Assembly: GCA_009908915.1 (NCBI GenBank) | Contig: JAAAOJ010000025.1 | Span: 1 to 45,072, forward strand | Length of the DNA stretch: 45,072 bases | Reading direction: 5' to 3' | Origin: Planctomycetota bacterium | GTDB taxonomy: Bacteria; Planctomycetota; Phycisphaerae; SM23-33 | In this document: piece after piece, positions 1-7,688 of the stretch | How the letters are laid out: each line of letters begins with the position of its first letter | Position numbering within the stretch: the stretch's first letter is position 1 | Made by a program: the position numbers and the translations under genes | The notes under the pieces: generated by a model | What the model saw: only the letters and a program-made list of their open reading frames with translations | The model's database searches: none | What the model was told of the DNA's origin: nothing

Positions 1-71
1 ACTGACGACTCCAGAGGTTGGCCCACGCGATATCCTTGGCATCACCAAATCCTACACTAAGCAAATACAAA

Positions 72-245
72 CTACAAGAAAAAGTAGCCTGTCCCCTTTG
101 ATCCCCGCGAGACTGTTTTGGCGGGCGATGATGCGGCCGACTCGGCCGTCCGGAGACGCCGCAGCAGGCCCTTGGCGAGGATGGCGGCCACCTCGCGGCG
201 GCGTTCCTCGGCCGTCATGCTTTCGGGATCGGTTTGCGAGATCAT
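72..245 (-). CDS. 57-aa hypothetical protein, mobile-element companion ORF
   Basis: This is a short ORF from ATG at 245 to TAG at 72. Its core is a charged amphipathic helix, TAEERRREVAAILAKGLLRR at residues 11-30. Short proteins with an ERRxEVAAILAxG core are, as I recall, common beside site-specific recombinases in planctomycete genomes; I know of no assigned function. It lies just downstream of a broken DUF1580-like gene on the same strand, which fits a recombination module continuing to the left. The last codons fall in a stretch reading GGGGACAGGCTACTTTT on the minus strand, which resembles a widespread interspersed-element end, so the native C-terminus may have been replaced. I see no strong ribosome binding site. 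The ORF is real as sequence; whether it is expressed is uncertain. Confidence 0.5.
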   Translation of the reverse strand: MISQTDPESMTAEERRREVAAILAKGLLRRLRTAESAASSPAKTVSRGSKGTGYFFL

Positions 246-286
246 GGCAAGGCTCCCAAGGGGCAGGTTCGTTGTGCCTACATTGG

Positions 287-447
287 TTACCTATGCCGTG
301 CGGGGGCAATGTGCTCACCTTCCCCAGATCCTTGCGGCACCACCGCCAGATCGTCGAGATGGCTGGCTTGCGGCCGCCGATCCGCGGCAGCGCCTTCGCC
401 GCCTCAGTGAGTATCAGCAGATCTTCCTGGTCTGCATCGATTGCCAT
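287..447 (-). pseudogene. truncated DUF1580-like helix-turn-helix (excisionase-type) relic
   Basis: From ATG 447, with GAGG eight bases upstream, the frame reads MAIDADQEDLLILTEAAKAL and then PRIGGRKPAISTIWRWCRKDL. This matches the N-terminal half of the planctomycete DUF1580 family, small helix-turn-helix proteins usually found next to recombinases. After CRKDL (about position 325) the reading frame stops resembling the family. The frame two bases further reads GEGEHIAPARHR and then stops at 287; its EHI resembles the expected LEHVRVGRR continuation. I read this as a frameshifted and truncated copy. The original frame stays open to position 52, so a 131-aa chimeric protein could still be made. 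The likely former role was control of excision or of recombinase expression. Confidence 0.5.
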
Positions 448-564
448 CGCGATCACCTCGTTTCGTGCTGACGAGATGGTCGCGTGGATCTGGAGACAAT
501 AGGGTCAGGGAGGGATCAGGCAGGGGTCAGAGATGGGCAGCGTAGGACGCGATCTTGCGCCCGG

Positions 565-1668
565 TCAGAGCCTTACAGCTCCATCCCTCAGGTCGACGCT
601 GAACGCTTCTGCGGGTCCCTCCAAGGGCGCTCTTGCCTGCACATGCCCAGGCACTCGACGAATCGCCTTCCGTGTCCTCGCTACTTCCTTCATCGTGCGC
701 TCAACTGTGGATGAACGTCGATGAGGCGACCTCACTGGGGGGTACTGAGAGCAATAGGCACTAGACGCAACCTGCTTGATCCGATCGACGTCTTCCTTTG
801 CTGGCCTTGGCTTGCGGCCTGCTGCGTAGGGTGTCAGAACCGCGATAGGCTCCTTGGTCATCATTTCCGACCAGACTTCTGGCAGGTCAGCATTGGGGGA
901 TCCATGGTGCGCAACTTTGAAGAGGCCGCTCTTGTGCTTAGGCCTCGTCTCGGACGCAACCACCGCACGCCATCCATGCTGATCATCGCCCCCTCGCTCC
1001 AAATCCGCGCCCAAGAGGATATGCAGGCCAGGTGTATCAACCTGGATTGCCACTGATGTGCCATTGGGGGTGACGCTGTTGAATCTGCCGATCATCACCT
1101 TCGCCTCTGGGACCATGTCGGCTATGCCCCCAAGTCCATCGGTAACAGACTGGGCAGACGGGCTAAGCGCCTGGATGGACACGGAGCATGGCACGTAAGA
1201 GCGGTAGAGTAGGCTCCCCTCGTTTGCCCAAATATCTGGGCCGGCCTGCGACCGGCCAGCCTGCCTGCGTTCCAACTCAGCGAAGATGGCCCAGAACTCT
1301 GACACCCCTGAAGTGTGCTCTACCAGCTTGATCTGCTTGTCAGCGGCAACCAGCTCAAGGAACTTTGTGCAGCGGAGCGCCGCAGAACAGGCGAACTTGG
1401 CTGATGTGCACTCGCGCAGCAGCCGCGCTACACCGCGTATGTGATCATCGTGCCAGTGAGTGACAACGATAAGCTTCACGGCATCGCGCGCATCGATGCC
1501 CATCGACGACAGGTACTCCATGGCTACGGGGGTTTCATGGTCACGACCCAAGCAGGAGTCAATAACCACCCAGTTACCAGCGCCCATGTGGAGCACCACG
1601 CACTCGCCAACACCGGGACCGAATACCGAGACCTCCAACTCATTCGGTTTCGGAGGTTCGTCCGACAT
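565..1668 (-). CDS. MBL-fold (metallo-beta-lactamase) hydrolase, ComEC-like type
   Basis: A 367-aa protein with a metallo-beta-lactamase fold. The metal-binding signature THWHDDHIRG lies at residues 70-79 (H71, H73, D75, H76), a further ligand candidate is D222 in LLGADLER, and FKVAHHGSPNA at about 250-260 supplies another histidine. The VAHHGSPN and VLTPY segments are typical of the ComEC/Rec2-like branch, which includes nucleases and phosphodiesterases. No signal peptide is seen, so a cytoplasmic location is likely. It is the last gene of a tight three-gene operon; its start at 1668 overlaps the preceding gene by 29 bases, implying translational coupling. The final 70 residues are basic and arginine-rich (RTRKAIRRVPGHVQAR), which would suit nucleic-acid binding. 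The substrate is unknown. Its island position suggests a defence or conflict role, which is inference. Confidence 0.85.
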   Translation of the reverse strand: MSDEPPKPNELEVSVFGPGVGECVVLHMGAGNWVVIDSCLGRDHETPVAMEYLSSMGIDARDAVKLIVVTHWHDDHIRGVARLLRECTSAKFACSAALRCTKFLELVAADKQIKLVEHTSGVSEFWAIFAELERRQAGRSQAGPDIWANEGSLLYRSYVPCSVSIQALSPSAQSVTDGLGGIADMVPEAKVMIGRFNSVTPNGTSVAIQVDTPGLHILLGADLERGGDDQHGWRAVVASETRPKHKSGLFKVAHHGSPNADLPEVWSEMMTKEPIAVLTPYAAGRKPRPAKEDVDRIKQVASSAYCSQYPPVRSPHRRSSTVERTMKEVARTRKAIRRVPGHVQARAPLEGPAEAFSVDLRDGAVRL

Positions 1669-2257
1669 TGTCTCCCCTCTGGAGCAGCTTCCTGGCCAAG
1701 CCCTCCGCCTCAGTGTGCATACTTGCGATGGCTCTGCGCGACCACTTCGCTGTCCTTCTCAGACGGATCTCCGAAACCCTTCGGATCTGTCCGCCACGAC
1801 TCCGCTCGAACCCGATGCTCCAATAGAAGACGCTGCCAGGTTTGCAGATAGGCAAGTCCGGGTCAGGAATCTCAGCCAGTGGGATTTCAGCCACTTCCTC
1901 TTCTGATTCAGGACGAGTGAGGTCGATCAGCCGGCACCAAGCAGACTCTTCAGAGACCTCCGTAACCACACCCTCCCATTGCTGAAGCATCTCAAACCGA
2001 CGCATTGGCGAGTGTGTGGGTGACAGACGCACAAGCGGATCAACTCTGACAGGTTCTGACGGCTCCGTAGAGGATCCGCCCTCAGTTTTGCAGTCAGTTC
2101 CGGTTGCCTGCCTGGCGAGGTCAGGCACTGAGAGAAGGGCGTCGAAGCCGCTGCCAAGCAGTTCCTTGTCGCCATGATCGGTCTTGGGCTTGCTGATCTG
2201 CACTCGCAGCGGGGCCGCTGTAGCTCCGAACGCCTCTGTTGTGGATGCCATAGGCAT
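1640..2257 (-). CDS. hypothetical protein, predicted small beta-barrel C-terminal domain
   Basis: A 205-aa protein I do not recognise. Residues 1-90 are low in hydrophobics, Ser/Thr/Pro-rich and probably flexible. Residues 92-170 alternate like a small SH3- or OB-like barrel: QWEGVVTEVSEESAWCRL, then PGSVFYWSIGFERSRGG and an RVSEIRLRRTAKWSR segment. A basic helix ends the protein. It is the middle gene of the cassette: it starts three bases after the stop of the 232-aa gene and overlaps the MBL gene by 29 bases, so the three products are probably made together. A second ATG at 2251 is an alternative start. It could be a structural or nucleic-acid-binding partner of the MBL hydrolase, but nothing in the sequence proves this. 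Confidence 0.75.
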   Translation of the reverse strand: MPMASTTEAFGATAAPLRVQISKPKTDHGDKELLGSGFDALLSVPDLARQATGTDCKTEGGSSTEPSEPVRVDPLVRLSPTHSPMRRFEMLQQWEGVVTEVSEESAWCRLIDLTRPESEEEVAEIPLAEIPDPDLPICKPGSVFYWSIGFERSRGGQIRRVSEIRLRRTAKWSRRAIASMHTEAEGLARKLLQRGDNVGRTSETE

Positions 2258-2260
2258 GGT

Positions 2261-2959
2261 CTATTCGGTTGATCCTTCGTATTCGGTGAGAAGATGCTGT
2301 GCCACTGTCTGTGTGTACTGAAGGAAGGGGGCCCAGTCCTGCTGCAGTTTTTCCAAGAAGTAGGCCATCGCCCTGTCTGGTGCCGTCTCGCCTGCACCTT
2401 CTACTTCGGCGTCGTAGTGCTGGTTCACGTGAACCAACACACCTGGCTGCACGTTGGGTGACGGTTCCAGTTTCGCCTGAACTCTAGCGGCCTCGCAGCC
2501 ATCCCTTTTGCCCTGAATGACCAGCACACGCATGCCTGGACGATCGAAGAGTGCCTCCCAGGAGTCCTTAGGCACGAAGTGGTCCCCGAAGGCATGCCAC
2601 TTCTCTTCCGAGGGCATCTCGAAGTCCTGCTGCCTGTTCATCCCGAAAGCCCTGATTGGGCAGTGCTCCAAGACTGTGAACACGCCAGAGACCAGATCCG
2701 CCAGAGGCTGATACTTCGTTGGATCGCTGGTGTCTGCCGCGAAGCGGTCTCCCGTAACTTGAAGGCCGAACCATTCCGTCCGGAAGATCGCAATGTCCCG
2801 GTGCACGATGTCAACCTCCGCGCTCTCGGCCTCCTCCGGTCGTATGAGATCATTGCCGGAGAACCACAGGGGGTGGAAGATCGCCGGATTGAAGCTGCCC
2901 AACGCAACGATGGACACGCCCTGATGCTTGGGTTGTACGCCTGAGTCGCTCATCTTCAT
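2261..2959 (-). CDS. hypothetical protein, TIGR04255-like in layout, first gene of MBL cassette
   Basis: A 232-aa soluble protein with no signal peptide or membrane segment. The order of motifs loosely recalls the sporadically distributed TIGR04255 family: an N-terminal strand (VSIVALGSFNPAIFHPLW), a middle FGLQVTGDRF followed by a helix, an RAFGMNRQQDF element near residue 115, a DSWEALF segment and a late GVLVHVNQHYD strand. This resemblance is from memory and tentative. It opens the three-gene operon that leads to the MBL hydrolase, with only ACC between its stop and the next ATG. ATG at 2953 is an alternative start. The gene sits immediately inside an integrase relic, so it is likely cargo of an integrated element. 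Function unknown. Confidence 0.7.
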   Translation of the reverse strand: MKMSDSGVQPKHQGVSIVALGSFNPAIFHPLWFSGNDLIRPEEAESAEVDIVHRDIAIFRTEWFGLQVTGDRFAADTSDPTKYQPLADLVSGVFTVLEHCPIRAFGMNRQQDFEMPSEEKWHAFGDHFVPKDSWEALFDRPGMRVLVIQGKRDGCEAARVQAKLEPSPNVQPGVLVHVNQHYDAEVEGAGETAPDRAMAYFLEKLQQDWAPFLQYTQTVAQHLLTEYEGSTE

Positions 2960-3130
2960 CTCGGGAAGCAGTTAGGCCTGCAAACGAGCAGGCTGACGGC
3001 GCACAGCTTCTTGGCTGCACGCCTCGACCAATTCTATTGCCACGCATCGATGCCGTCAAGACGATCGGTCTGCGATGGACAGCAGAGCGACTTCCAATCT
3101 GGCTGAGTTGGCGGCCATCTCGGCTCCGAG

Positions 3131-3299
3131 CTACCTCACCTGTGAGGTGGCCTTGATCGCCTTCTTCTGGTCGTGCTCGGCGTAGATGCTCGTGACTGCC
3201 GGGCTTCGGTGGCCGAGGATGACACGGGCCGCTTCCTAGCCGAACTCGCGGCGAAGCTCCGTGGCGGCGTTGTGCCGCGACTGGTGCGGGGGACTATCT
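3131..3299 (-). pseudogene. tyrosine recombinase (integrase) C-terminal fragment with in-frame amber stop
   Basis: In one minus-strand frame the sequence reads PHQSRHNAATELRREFG, then TAG at 3236-3238, then EAARVILGHRSPAVTSIYAE and DQKKAIKATSQVR before a final TAG at 3131. This is the C-terminal catalytic box of phage-type integrases: H-x-x-R (HQSRH), the LGH histidine and the Y nucleophile in SIYAE. The upstream half, with the first catalytic arginine, is absent. Homology ends close to 3316, where a 258-bp direct repeat begins. The amber codon and the missing half make this a dead relic. It marks the neighbouring MBL cassette as part of an integrated element. Confidence 0.85.
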
Positions 3300-3315
3300 G
3301 CGCCGTCCACGTAGA

Positions 3316-3573
3316 GGTCCATCCCCCCTCATAACCAGAGCCTACGAGTTCTCTCCTCGCAGCAGAGACTTTCGGCCGAGAGGCCCAAACCGGGCGACGA
3401 GACGAATTCGCCGGTTATCTCCCTCGGGAAAACAGAGACACGGCCGCCGGATAGCGGGAATCGTAACCCGTTGGCGGACAGTGCGTAAAAAAGGCACACG
3501 CCGCCGAGTTCTCTCGACGGCCTTCTGCGTGAACCTCTGGGTCGCTGCGGTTTGCACCGAGTCGACCAATAGC
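3316..3573. repeat. 258-bp direct repeat, left copy (att-like)
   Basis: This copy aligns end to end, at equal length, with 5479-5736. Both begin GGTCCATCC, share CCTCATAACCAGAGCCTAC, and are identical over their last 74 bases (3500-3573 and 5663-5736). The right copy ends inside the initiator tRNA; this copy diverges exactly where the tRNA body would begin. The left edge coincides with the break in the integrase relic. The pair brackets a two-gene cargo. It looks like a duplicated tRNA downstream flank acting as an attachment-site pair. Confidence 0.85.
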
Positions 3574-3746
3574 CGATTCTCGATGCAACCCGTCTTCAGC
3601 TTCCGTGACGACTTGGAAATCACAATCTTTTTTGGAGCCAACGGTTACGTGAAGCGGGGTGACCCGCCGGTTATGACTCTGGTTATGAGATTATTCCTGT
3701 CTTTGAATCTCGACCGAAGGGGAGGAAGCCACGCATTGTGTGGTTA

Positions 3747-4670
3747 TCAGAGCTTGGACAGCAGCAGCTTGAGGTCCTGAACGGTGGCTGAGTCGGCCGA
3801 TGGTTCGGATTCGATGCTGGCTGTGGCCTCGTCGGTGGCTTCGCGAATCAGGCCGGTGACAACAGGCCCGTCGGCCGGCAGTGACTTGGCGCTGGCCTTT
3901 TCGATGGACCGCAGCAGCTTGATGCAGGAGTCGTAAAAGCGCTGCCAGTTCAGCAGCACGATCTTGGGCGGGCGAAGGCCGAGCAGCGATTCCCACACGG
4001 CCGTGTTCTTCAGACGTGCAAACCCATGCTCAACCGTGAGCACCTCGGCCGCCTCCCAACGCTGGGCTACCTTGGAGATATTGCGGTACGACTGGCCGGA
4101 CCACGCAGCCACGCTGCGCAGCTTCGCGCTGCCATGGTTGGCCAGCAGGTACATGAGGATGAAATGCCGGGCGTCGTTGCCCAGCAGGTCGCGAGCGCGG
4201 AGGATCACGGTGGCGTTGGTGTTCTCGGCCTTGCCGGGTTGCTGTCGAAGCTCTGCCTTTTGCCCGGCCTGGTGTTCGAGGTCAGCGCAGAAGGACTTGA
4301 GCTCACCCACCGACTTCTGGCCGTAGCACGGAGTCTTTGGCGGCTTGGGACTCTTCCACCATTGCTTGTCCAGCGCATGCCAGATCAGCTCTCGCGGATC
4401 ATCCCCGCCTTGGGTGAACTTGCGGATGCGGGGGACCAGAACGGCCTGGCTGTTCTCGGACCACCAGGCCAGCGCCTGTTCCTTGAGACGCGGCTGCGTG
4501 GGGAAGAACTCCAGCGAGCACCAGAGCAATGCTTCGGGGTCGATGGCTTCCTCGCCGCGCGCCGGTTGCCCGGCGCTGACCGGAACGCCCAGCGCGCGCC
4601 ACTGGCTGTGGAGCAGGTCCAGCAGCCAATCGCGGATGCGATGCTCAAACGTAGTAAGCGAGGTCTTCAT
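3747..4670 (-). CDS. winged-helix protein, putative antitoxin/partner of the nucleotidyltransferase
   Basis: A 307-aa protein. Residues about 168-222 form a plausible winged helix-turn-helix: HFILMYLLANHGSAKLRSVA, then SGQSYRNISKVAQRWEAAEV and LTVEHGFARLKN as the wing. Residues 60-110 are tryptophan-rich and the C-terminus is helical and acidic. Its start at 4670 lies 26 bases inside the upstream nucleotidyltransferase gene, so the two are coupled. A winged-helix protein paired with a nucleotidyltransferase recalls the type IV AbiE toxin-antitoxin arrangement (AbiEi antitoxin, AbiEii toxin), but in AbiE the antitoxin gene usually comes first and here it comes second. The assignment as antitoxin or autoregulator is inference. 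The gene lies between two 258-bp direct repeats next to tRNA-fMet. Confidence 0.6.
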   Translation of the reverse strand: MKTSLTTFEHRIRDWLLDLLHSQWRALGVPVSAGQPARGEEAIDPEALLWCSLEFFPTQPRLKEQALAWWSENSQAVLVPRIRKFTQGGDDPRELIWHALDKQWWKSPKPPKTPCYGQKSVGELKSFCADLEHQAGQKAELRQQPGKAENTNATVILRARDLLGNDARHFILMYLLANHGSAKLRSVAAWSGQSYRNISKVAQRWEAAEVLTVEHGFARLKNTAVWESLLGLRPPKIVLLNWQRFYDSCIKLLRSIEKASAKSLPADGPVVTGLIREATDEATASIESEPSADSATVQDLKLLLSKL

Positions 4671-5256
4671 AGCCCAACCTCTCGATCACGTGTTTCACGA
4701 CGGGCCGCTTCTCTTCGAAGTCACGCAACGTGCGCAGCCAGTCAACAGCCCAGTCGAGTTCCTCGAACGTCGGGGCCAGTCCTTTCAGGTCCGCAAAGTG
4801 AATCTCCTCTCGCGGCCCATGCTCATCGGCGGCCGCGTAGAGCTTCAGTGCCATCAAATCCTTTCGTCCGAGCAGGTGCAGCGTCAGCCGGTTGCCAATC
4901 CGCAGGACGTGCAAGCGATCCACGAACCCATCGGGCAGCCCGGCCTGCACCAGGGCGCGCGGCCCGAGGTTGATCCAGTTTGGTCCCATGCCCGCAAGCT
5001 CGGGGTGGTTGTCGACCACCCGCTTGATGCAGGCGACCATCTCGTCCGGGAACGTCTCAATGCCGGTGACGTCCAGGACGGCCTCGTTCCATTGGCCCAG
5101 CACATCCACGTCGCGCGTCGGCCGGTCCTGCAATTCCTGCAACCCGAGCGCAGCGCCGCCGCAGACGACCCAGTCGACGGGCGGGCAATCTTCCAGCTCC
5201 ATCCACTGGTCGAGTTCCTGAAGCAGCCGCAGGATGGCGTCTCGTGTCATTTCCAT
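4645..5256 (-). CDS. nucleotidyltransferase, DUF6036/AbiEii-like
   Basis: A 203-aa protein from ATG 5256, chosen because AGGA lies eight bases upstream; a TTG at 5298 would add 14 residues but lacks a ribosome binding site. The polymerase-beta-type nucleotidyltransferase signature is visible: VCGGAALGLQEL at residues 31-42 and the paired aspartates in RPTRDVDVLG (D49, D51). A third acidic residue probably lies in the EIHFADLKGL region. Enzymes of this class transfer a nucleotide to RNA, tRNA or protein; AbiEii-like and MNT-type members act as toxins or their modifiers. It overlaps the winged-helix gene by 26 bases. The setting, between direct repeats at a tRNA, fits a mobile toxin-antitoxin or abortive-infection module. 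The target cannot be told from sequence. Confidence 0.75.
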   Translation of the reverse strand: MEMTRDAILRLLQELDQWMELEDCPPVDWVVCGGAALGLQELQDRPTRDVDVLGQWNEAVLDVTGIETFPDEMVACIKRVVDNHPELAGMGPNWINLGPRALVQAGLPDGFVDRLHVLRIGNRLTLHLLGRKDLMALKLYAAADEHGPREEIHFADLKGLAPTFEELDWAVDWLRTLRDFEEKRPVVKHVIERLGYEDLAYYV

Positions 5257-5478
5257 GGCGGCGATCCTACCGTGTCTCTCTTCTATCGGCAAGAACAAAT
5301 AGAACCGTGAGTTCCATAAGGTGGAACTGCAAAGGCCATTTCTGTCTCTGTTCGGGTCTCTACCTCATAAACAGAGACATCTCCCGGAAAATGGCCGGTG
5401 AGACGAGTGACGCTGGCAACGTGAACGTAAGTGCCTTCTTGGCAGCTTGATATGGATTCGTCGTCTGGACCTCTCTTC

Positions 5479-5732
5479 GGTCCATCCTCCCTCATAACCA
5501 GAGCCTACAGATTCTCTCTTCGGGACAGAGACTTTTGGCCGAGAGGGCCAAAACGGGCGGGGAGACGAATCCGCCGGTTATCTCCCTCGGGAAAACAGAG
5601 ACACGGTCGGCAGAGGGCCGGAATCGTAACCCCTTGGCGAAACTGGCGTAAAAAGCGAGAAGGCCGCCGAGTTCTCTCGACGGCCTTCTGCGTGAACCTC
5701 TGGGTCGCTGCGGTTTGCACCGAGTCGACCAA

Positions 5733-5736
<4 letters not shown>
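5479..5736. repeat. 258-bp direct repeat, right copy, overlapping tRNA-fMet 3' end
   Basis: Partner of 3316-3573. It contains a perfect 8-bp inverted repeat (TTTTGGCC / GGCCAAAA, 5533-5553), the tRNA terminator (5650-5688), and at its right edge the last four bases of the initiator tRNA. A short motif TCTGGTTATGAG occurs on the minus strand near the left edge of both copies and on the plus strand near 3676; a variant TCTGTTTATGAG lies near 5365. These could be integrase or excisionase arm sites. The right copy, next to the tRNA, is the more likely ancestral one. Confidence 0.85.
5650..5688 (-). terminator. Rho-independent terminator of tRNA-fMet
   Basis: On the minus strand the arms GAAGGCCG and CGGCCTTC enclose an inner CGAG/CTCG pairing and are followed by CTCGCTTTTT. 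It lies about 45 bases beyond the tRNA 3' end. The copy in the left repeat keeps the hairpin core, but the outer arm is changed. Confidence 0.8.
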
Positions 5737-5806
<70 letters not shown>

Positions 5807-5947
5807 ATCAGTTAAGTTGTCGAGCCCTGTAGGATACGGACCGCCAGCCGCTGTGTCAAACGATTCGAATCAAATCTTCGTCCAAACCGCAAAATTATCG
5901 GCGGCGCTCACAGTCCGCCTGCCGTCAGATCGAAACGCCCAACGCGA

Positions 5948-6021
<74 letters not shown>

Positions 6022-6139
6022 ATACATCTCAGCAGCCGCCAACACGGGCCAACGTCCCCGACGGACGTTAGGCCCTTGCTGGATCATAGCCCAGCGGAAC
6101 TATCCGGTCAAGCTCGCGGTAGGCCTGAAGCAGCACATG

Positions 6140-6506
6140 TCACACGAGATTCTTCCGCTTGCGCAGGGTCCACTCGGCGGCGAGCAGACCGATAGCCAGC
6201 AGCACGAGCGGCCATCGCAGCGGGGCGAGCAGGTCGCGGCTGTTATGCTCCTGTCGCCGGCCGGGCCGCGCGACGTTGGCGAGCGGATCGAGCAAATCAC
6301 CAAAGTCCTCAATGGCCAGAAACCGGCCGCCGGTTTCGCTGGCGATGCGTCGCAGCCGTCGGCCGTTGGCCGTTGGCAAGCACATCGGCGGCTTCGAGGT
6401 CGCGCTGGGCGACCTGGAACTGATACTCGCCGGTGAGCGATTCGCCCTCGACCGTCGCGGCGATGCTCAGCTTGTACAATCCGACCTCGCTAACGGACGG
6501 GCAAGC
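6140..6506 (-). pseudogene. frameshifted C-terminal relic of a large VWA/GATase-like membrane protein
   Basis: Just after the stop of the 331-aa barrel gene, one frame reads VGLYKLSIAATVEGESLTGE and then QFQVAQRDLEAADVLAN. A different frame then continues RRLRRIASETGGRFLAIEDF and ends LLAIGLLAAEWTLRKRKNLV, a single membrane helix with a positive tail. Together they look like the C-terminus of the roughly 800-residue planctomycete membrane proteins that combine von Willebrand factor A and glutamine-amidotransferase-like domains (family recalled from memory). The frame change falls near 6350-6385, in repetitive CGGCCAACGGC sequence. The N-terminal body is missing. An 81-aa ORF from ATG 6385 could still be translated but is probably not functional. 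Confidence 0.6.
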
Positions 6507-7502
6507 TCAGAATCGCACGCCGACGCGTAGCTGCCCGAAGCAGCCGTCCTCGAGCTTGATGCGATTCTTGTCGCGGTCGGAGTAGTCCTCGCCCTCGTAC
6601 CAGAAGCGGTCCCACGCCCAGCCGGCCGAGGCGTCGACCCAGACATTGTCCGAGACGAACCACCGCAGGCCCGCGGCAACGCGCTTGTCCCTGTACGTGA
6701 GGCGATGGGCCTCGTGATGGCGGTCATGCCGAAGCCACGTGTCGCTGCCCCAGTCGAAACTGGCGTAAGCACTGAGCGGCCCGAAAATGCGGTAGCTGAC
6801 TTTCGCATTGAAATCCCGCAGCAGCAGCCACCGAGCCGAGAGGGTCAGATCGTCGATCGGCTGCCAGCGAACGGAACTAAGCGGCATGCCGAGGAACAGG
6901 TCGAACTCCTTGCTGGGGTAGTAATGCAGGGCCCCGCCAGGCAACGGAACACACCGGGCAAACGATCGGTCGTTGGAAAGATCGACCATGGCCACGAGGT
7001 CTAGCGATTCCTTCCACGGCATCTGCAGGAAGGCGGTGGTGCTGATGGCCATTTCGTCGTGGCTGGCAAAGGGCTTGTCCGACGGCGAACTGATATCGAG
7101 GTTCGCCCCGACAATCCAGCCGTTGGTGAGTTTCATGCGGAGGGTCGTGCCGACGCCGATCTCGTAGAGGTCATCGGGCAGGCGCTCGCCGACATCTTCC
7201 AGATACGCACTGCCTTCCATCGACCGCCAACTGAAGTGCGGCTGAACCGACCACTCGAGCAGGTCACGCTGCATGACGGGGATGAAGCCCTTGGCGGCCA
7301 CGTCGAGCCAGCCGAGTTCCGTATCGCGGCCGTGGGAGCTGTGCTTCGGCATGCCGACCGTCGTGACGTCGGCGGAAGTCTTCAAGCGTCCGAGGTCGGG
7401 GCTCCAGCGATGGAAGGGGTCGGCGACGGCCGTGCCGCACAGCAGCAGCAGCGCAGCAACGCTCAAAGCGGCAAAGCGAGTCAGCATCCTGTTCTTTGTC
7501 AT
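6507..7502 (-). CDS. DUF6268-like outer-membrane beta-barrel protein
   Basis: A 331-aa exported protein. The signal peptide runs MTKNRMLTRFAALSVAALLL to CGTAVA, with cleavage near residue 27. The rest alternates polar and hydrophobic/aromatic residues as in outer-membrane strands and ends in an aromatic residue (RVGVRF), as many barrels do. The pattern DLSNDRSF, YYPSKEFDLFLGMPLSSVRW and WVDASAGWAWDRFW fits the DUF6268 family of planctomycete outer-membrane proteins, whose function is unknown. A sigma-70-like promoter lies upstream (7553-7582). The gene is divergent from the propeller gene, and the frameshifted relic follows it directly. The start ATG at 7502 leads straight into the signal peptide. 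Confidence 0.75.
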   Translation of the reverse strand: MTKNRMLTRFAALSVAALLLLCGTAVADPFHRWSPDLGRLKTSADVTTVGMPKHSSHGRDTELGWLDVAAKGFIPVMQRDLLEWSVQPHFSWRSMEGSAYLEDVGERLPDDLYEIGVGTTLRMKLTNGWIVGANLDISSPSDKPFASHDEMAISTTAFLQMPWKESLDLVAMVDLSNDRSFARCVPLPGGALHYYPSKEFDLFLGMPLSSVRWQPIDDLTLSARWLLLRDFNAKVSYRIFGPLSAYASFDWGSDTWLRHDRHHEAHRLTYRDKRVAAGLRWFVSDNVWVDASAGWAWDRFWYEGEDYSDRDKNRIKLEDGCFGQLRVGVRF

Positions 7503-7552
7503 TGTGGAGTCCTTGTCTTTGTCCAGTAGCGGTCGCGGGATTCGAGCGAGCC

Positions 7553-7582
7553 ATTATACAGGGACAATCGGCAATATGTCGA
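7553..7582 (-). promoter_or_regulatory. sigma-70-type promoter for the DUF6268-like gene
   Basis: On the minus strand, TCGACA (7577-7582) and a perfect TATAAT (7553-7558) are separated by 18 bases, about 50 bases before the start codon at 7502. The -35 box differs from TTGACA at one base. No equally good promoter was found for the divergent propeller gene. Confidence 0.65.
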
Positions 7583-7688
7583 GAAAGACCTAACCGTTCT
7601 CTGGCCGGGCGCGTACCGCAAGGAATGCTGCGAGGGAGCCGTCGGTTCTGGTAAGATGGCAGGCCGACCCGCGCAGGAAGGACCCGCC

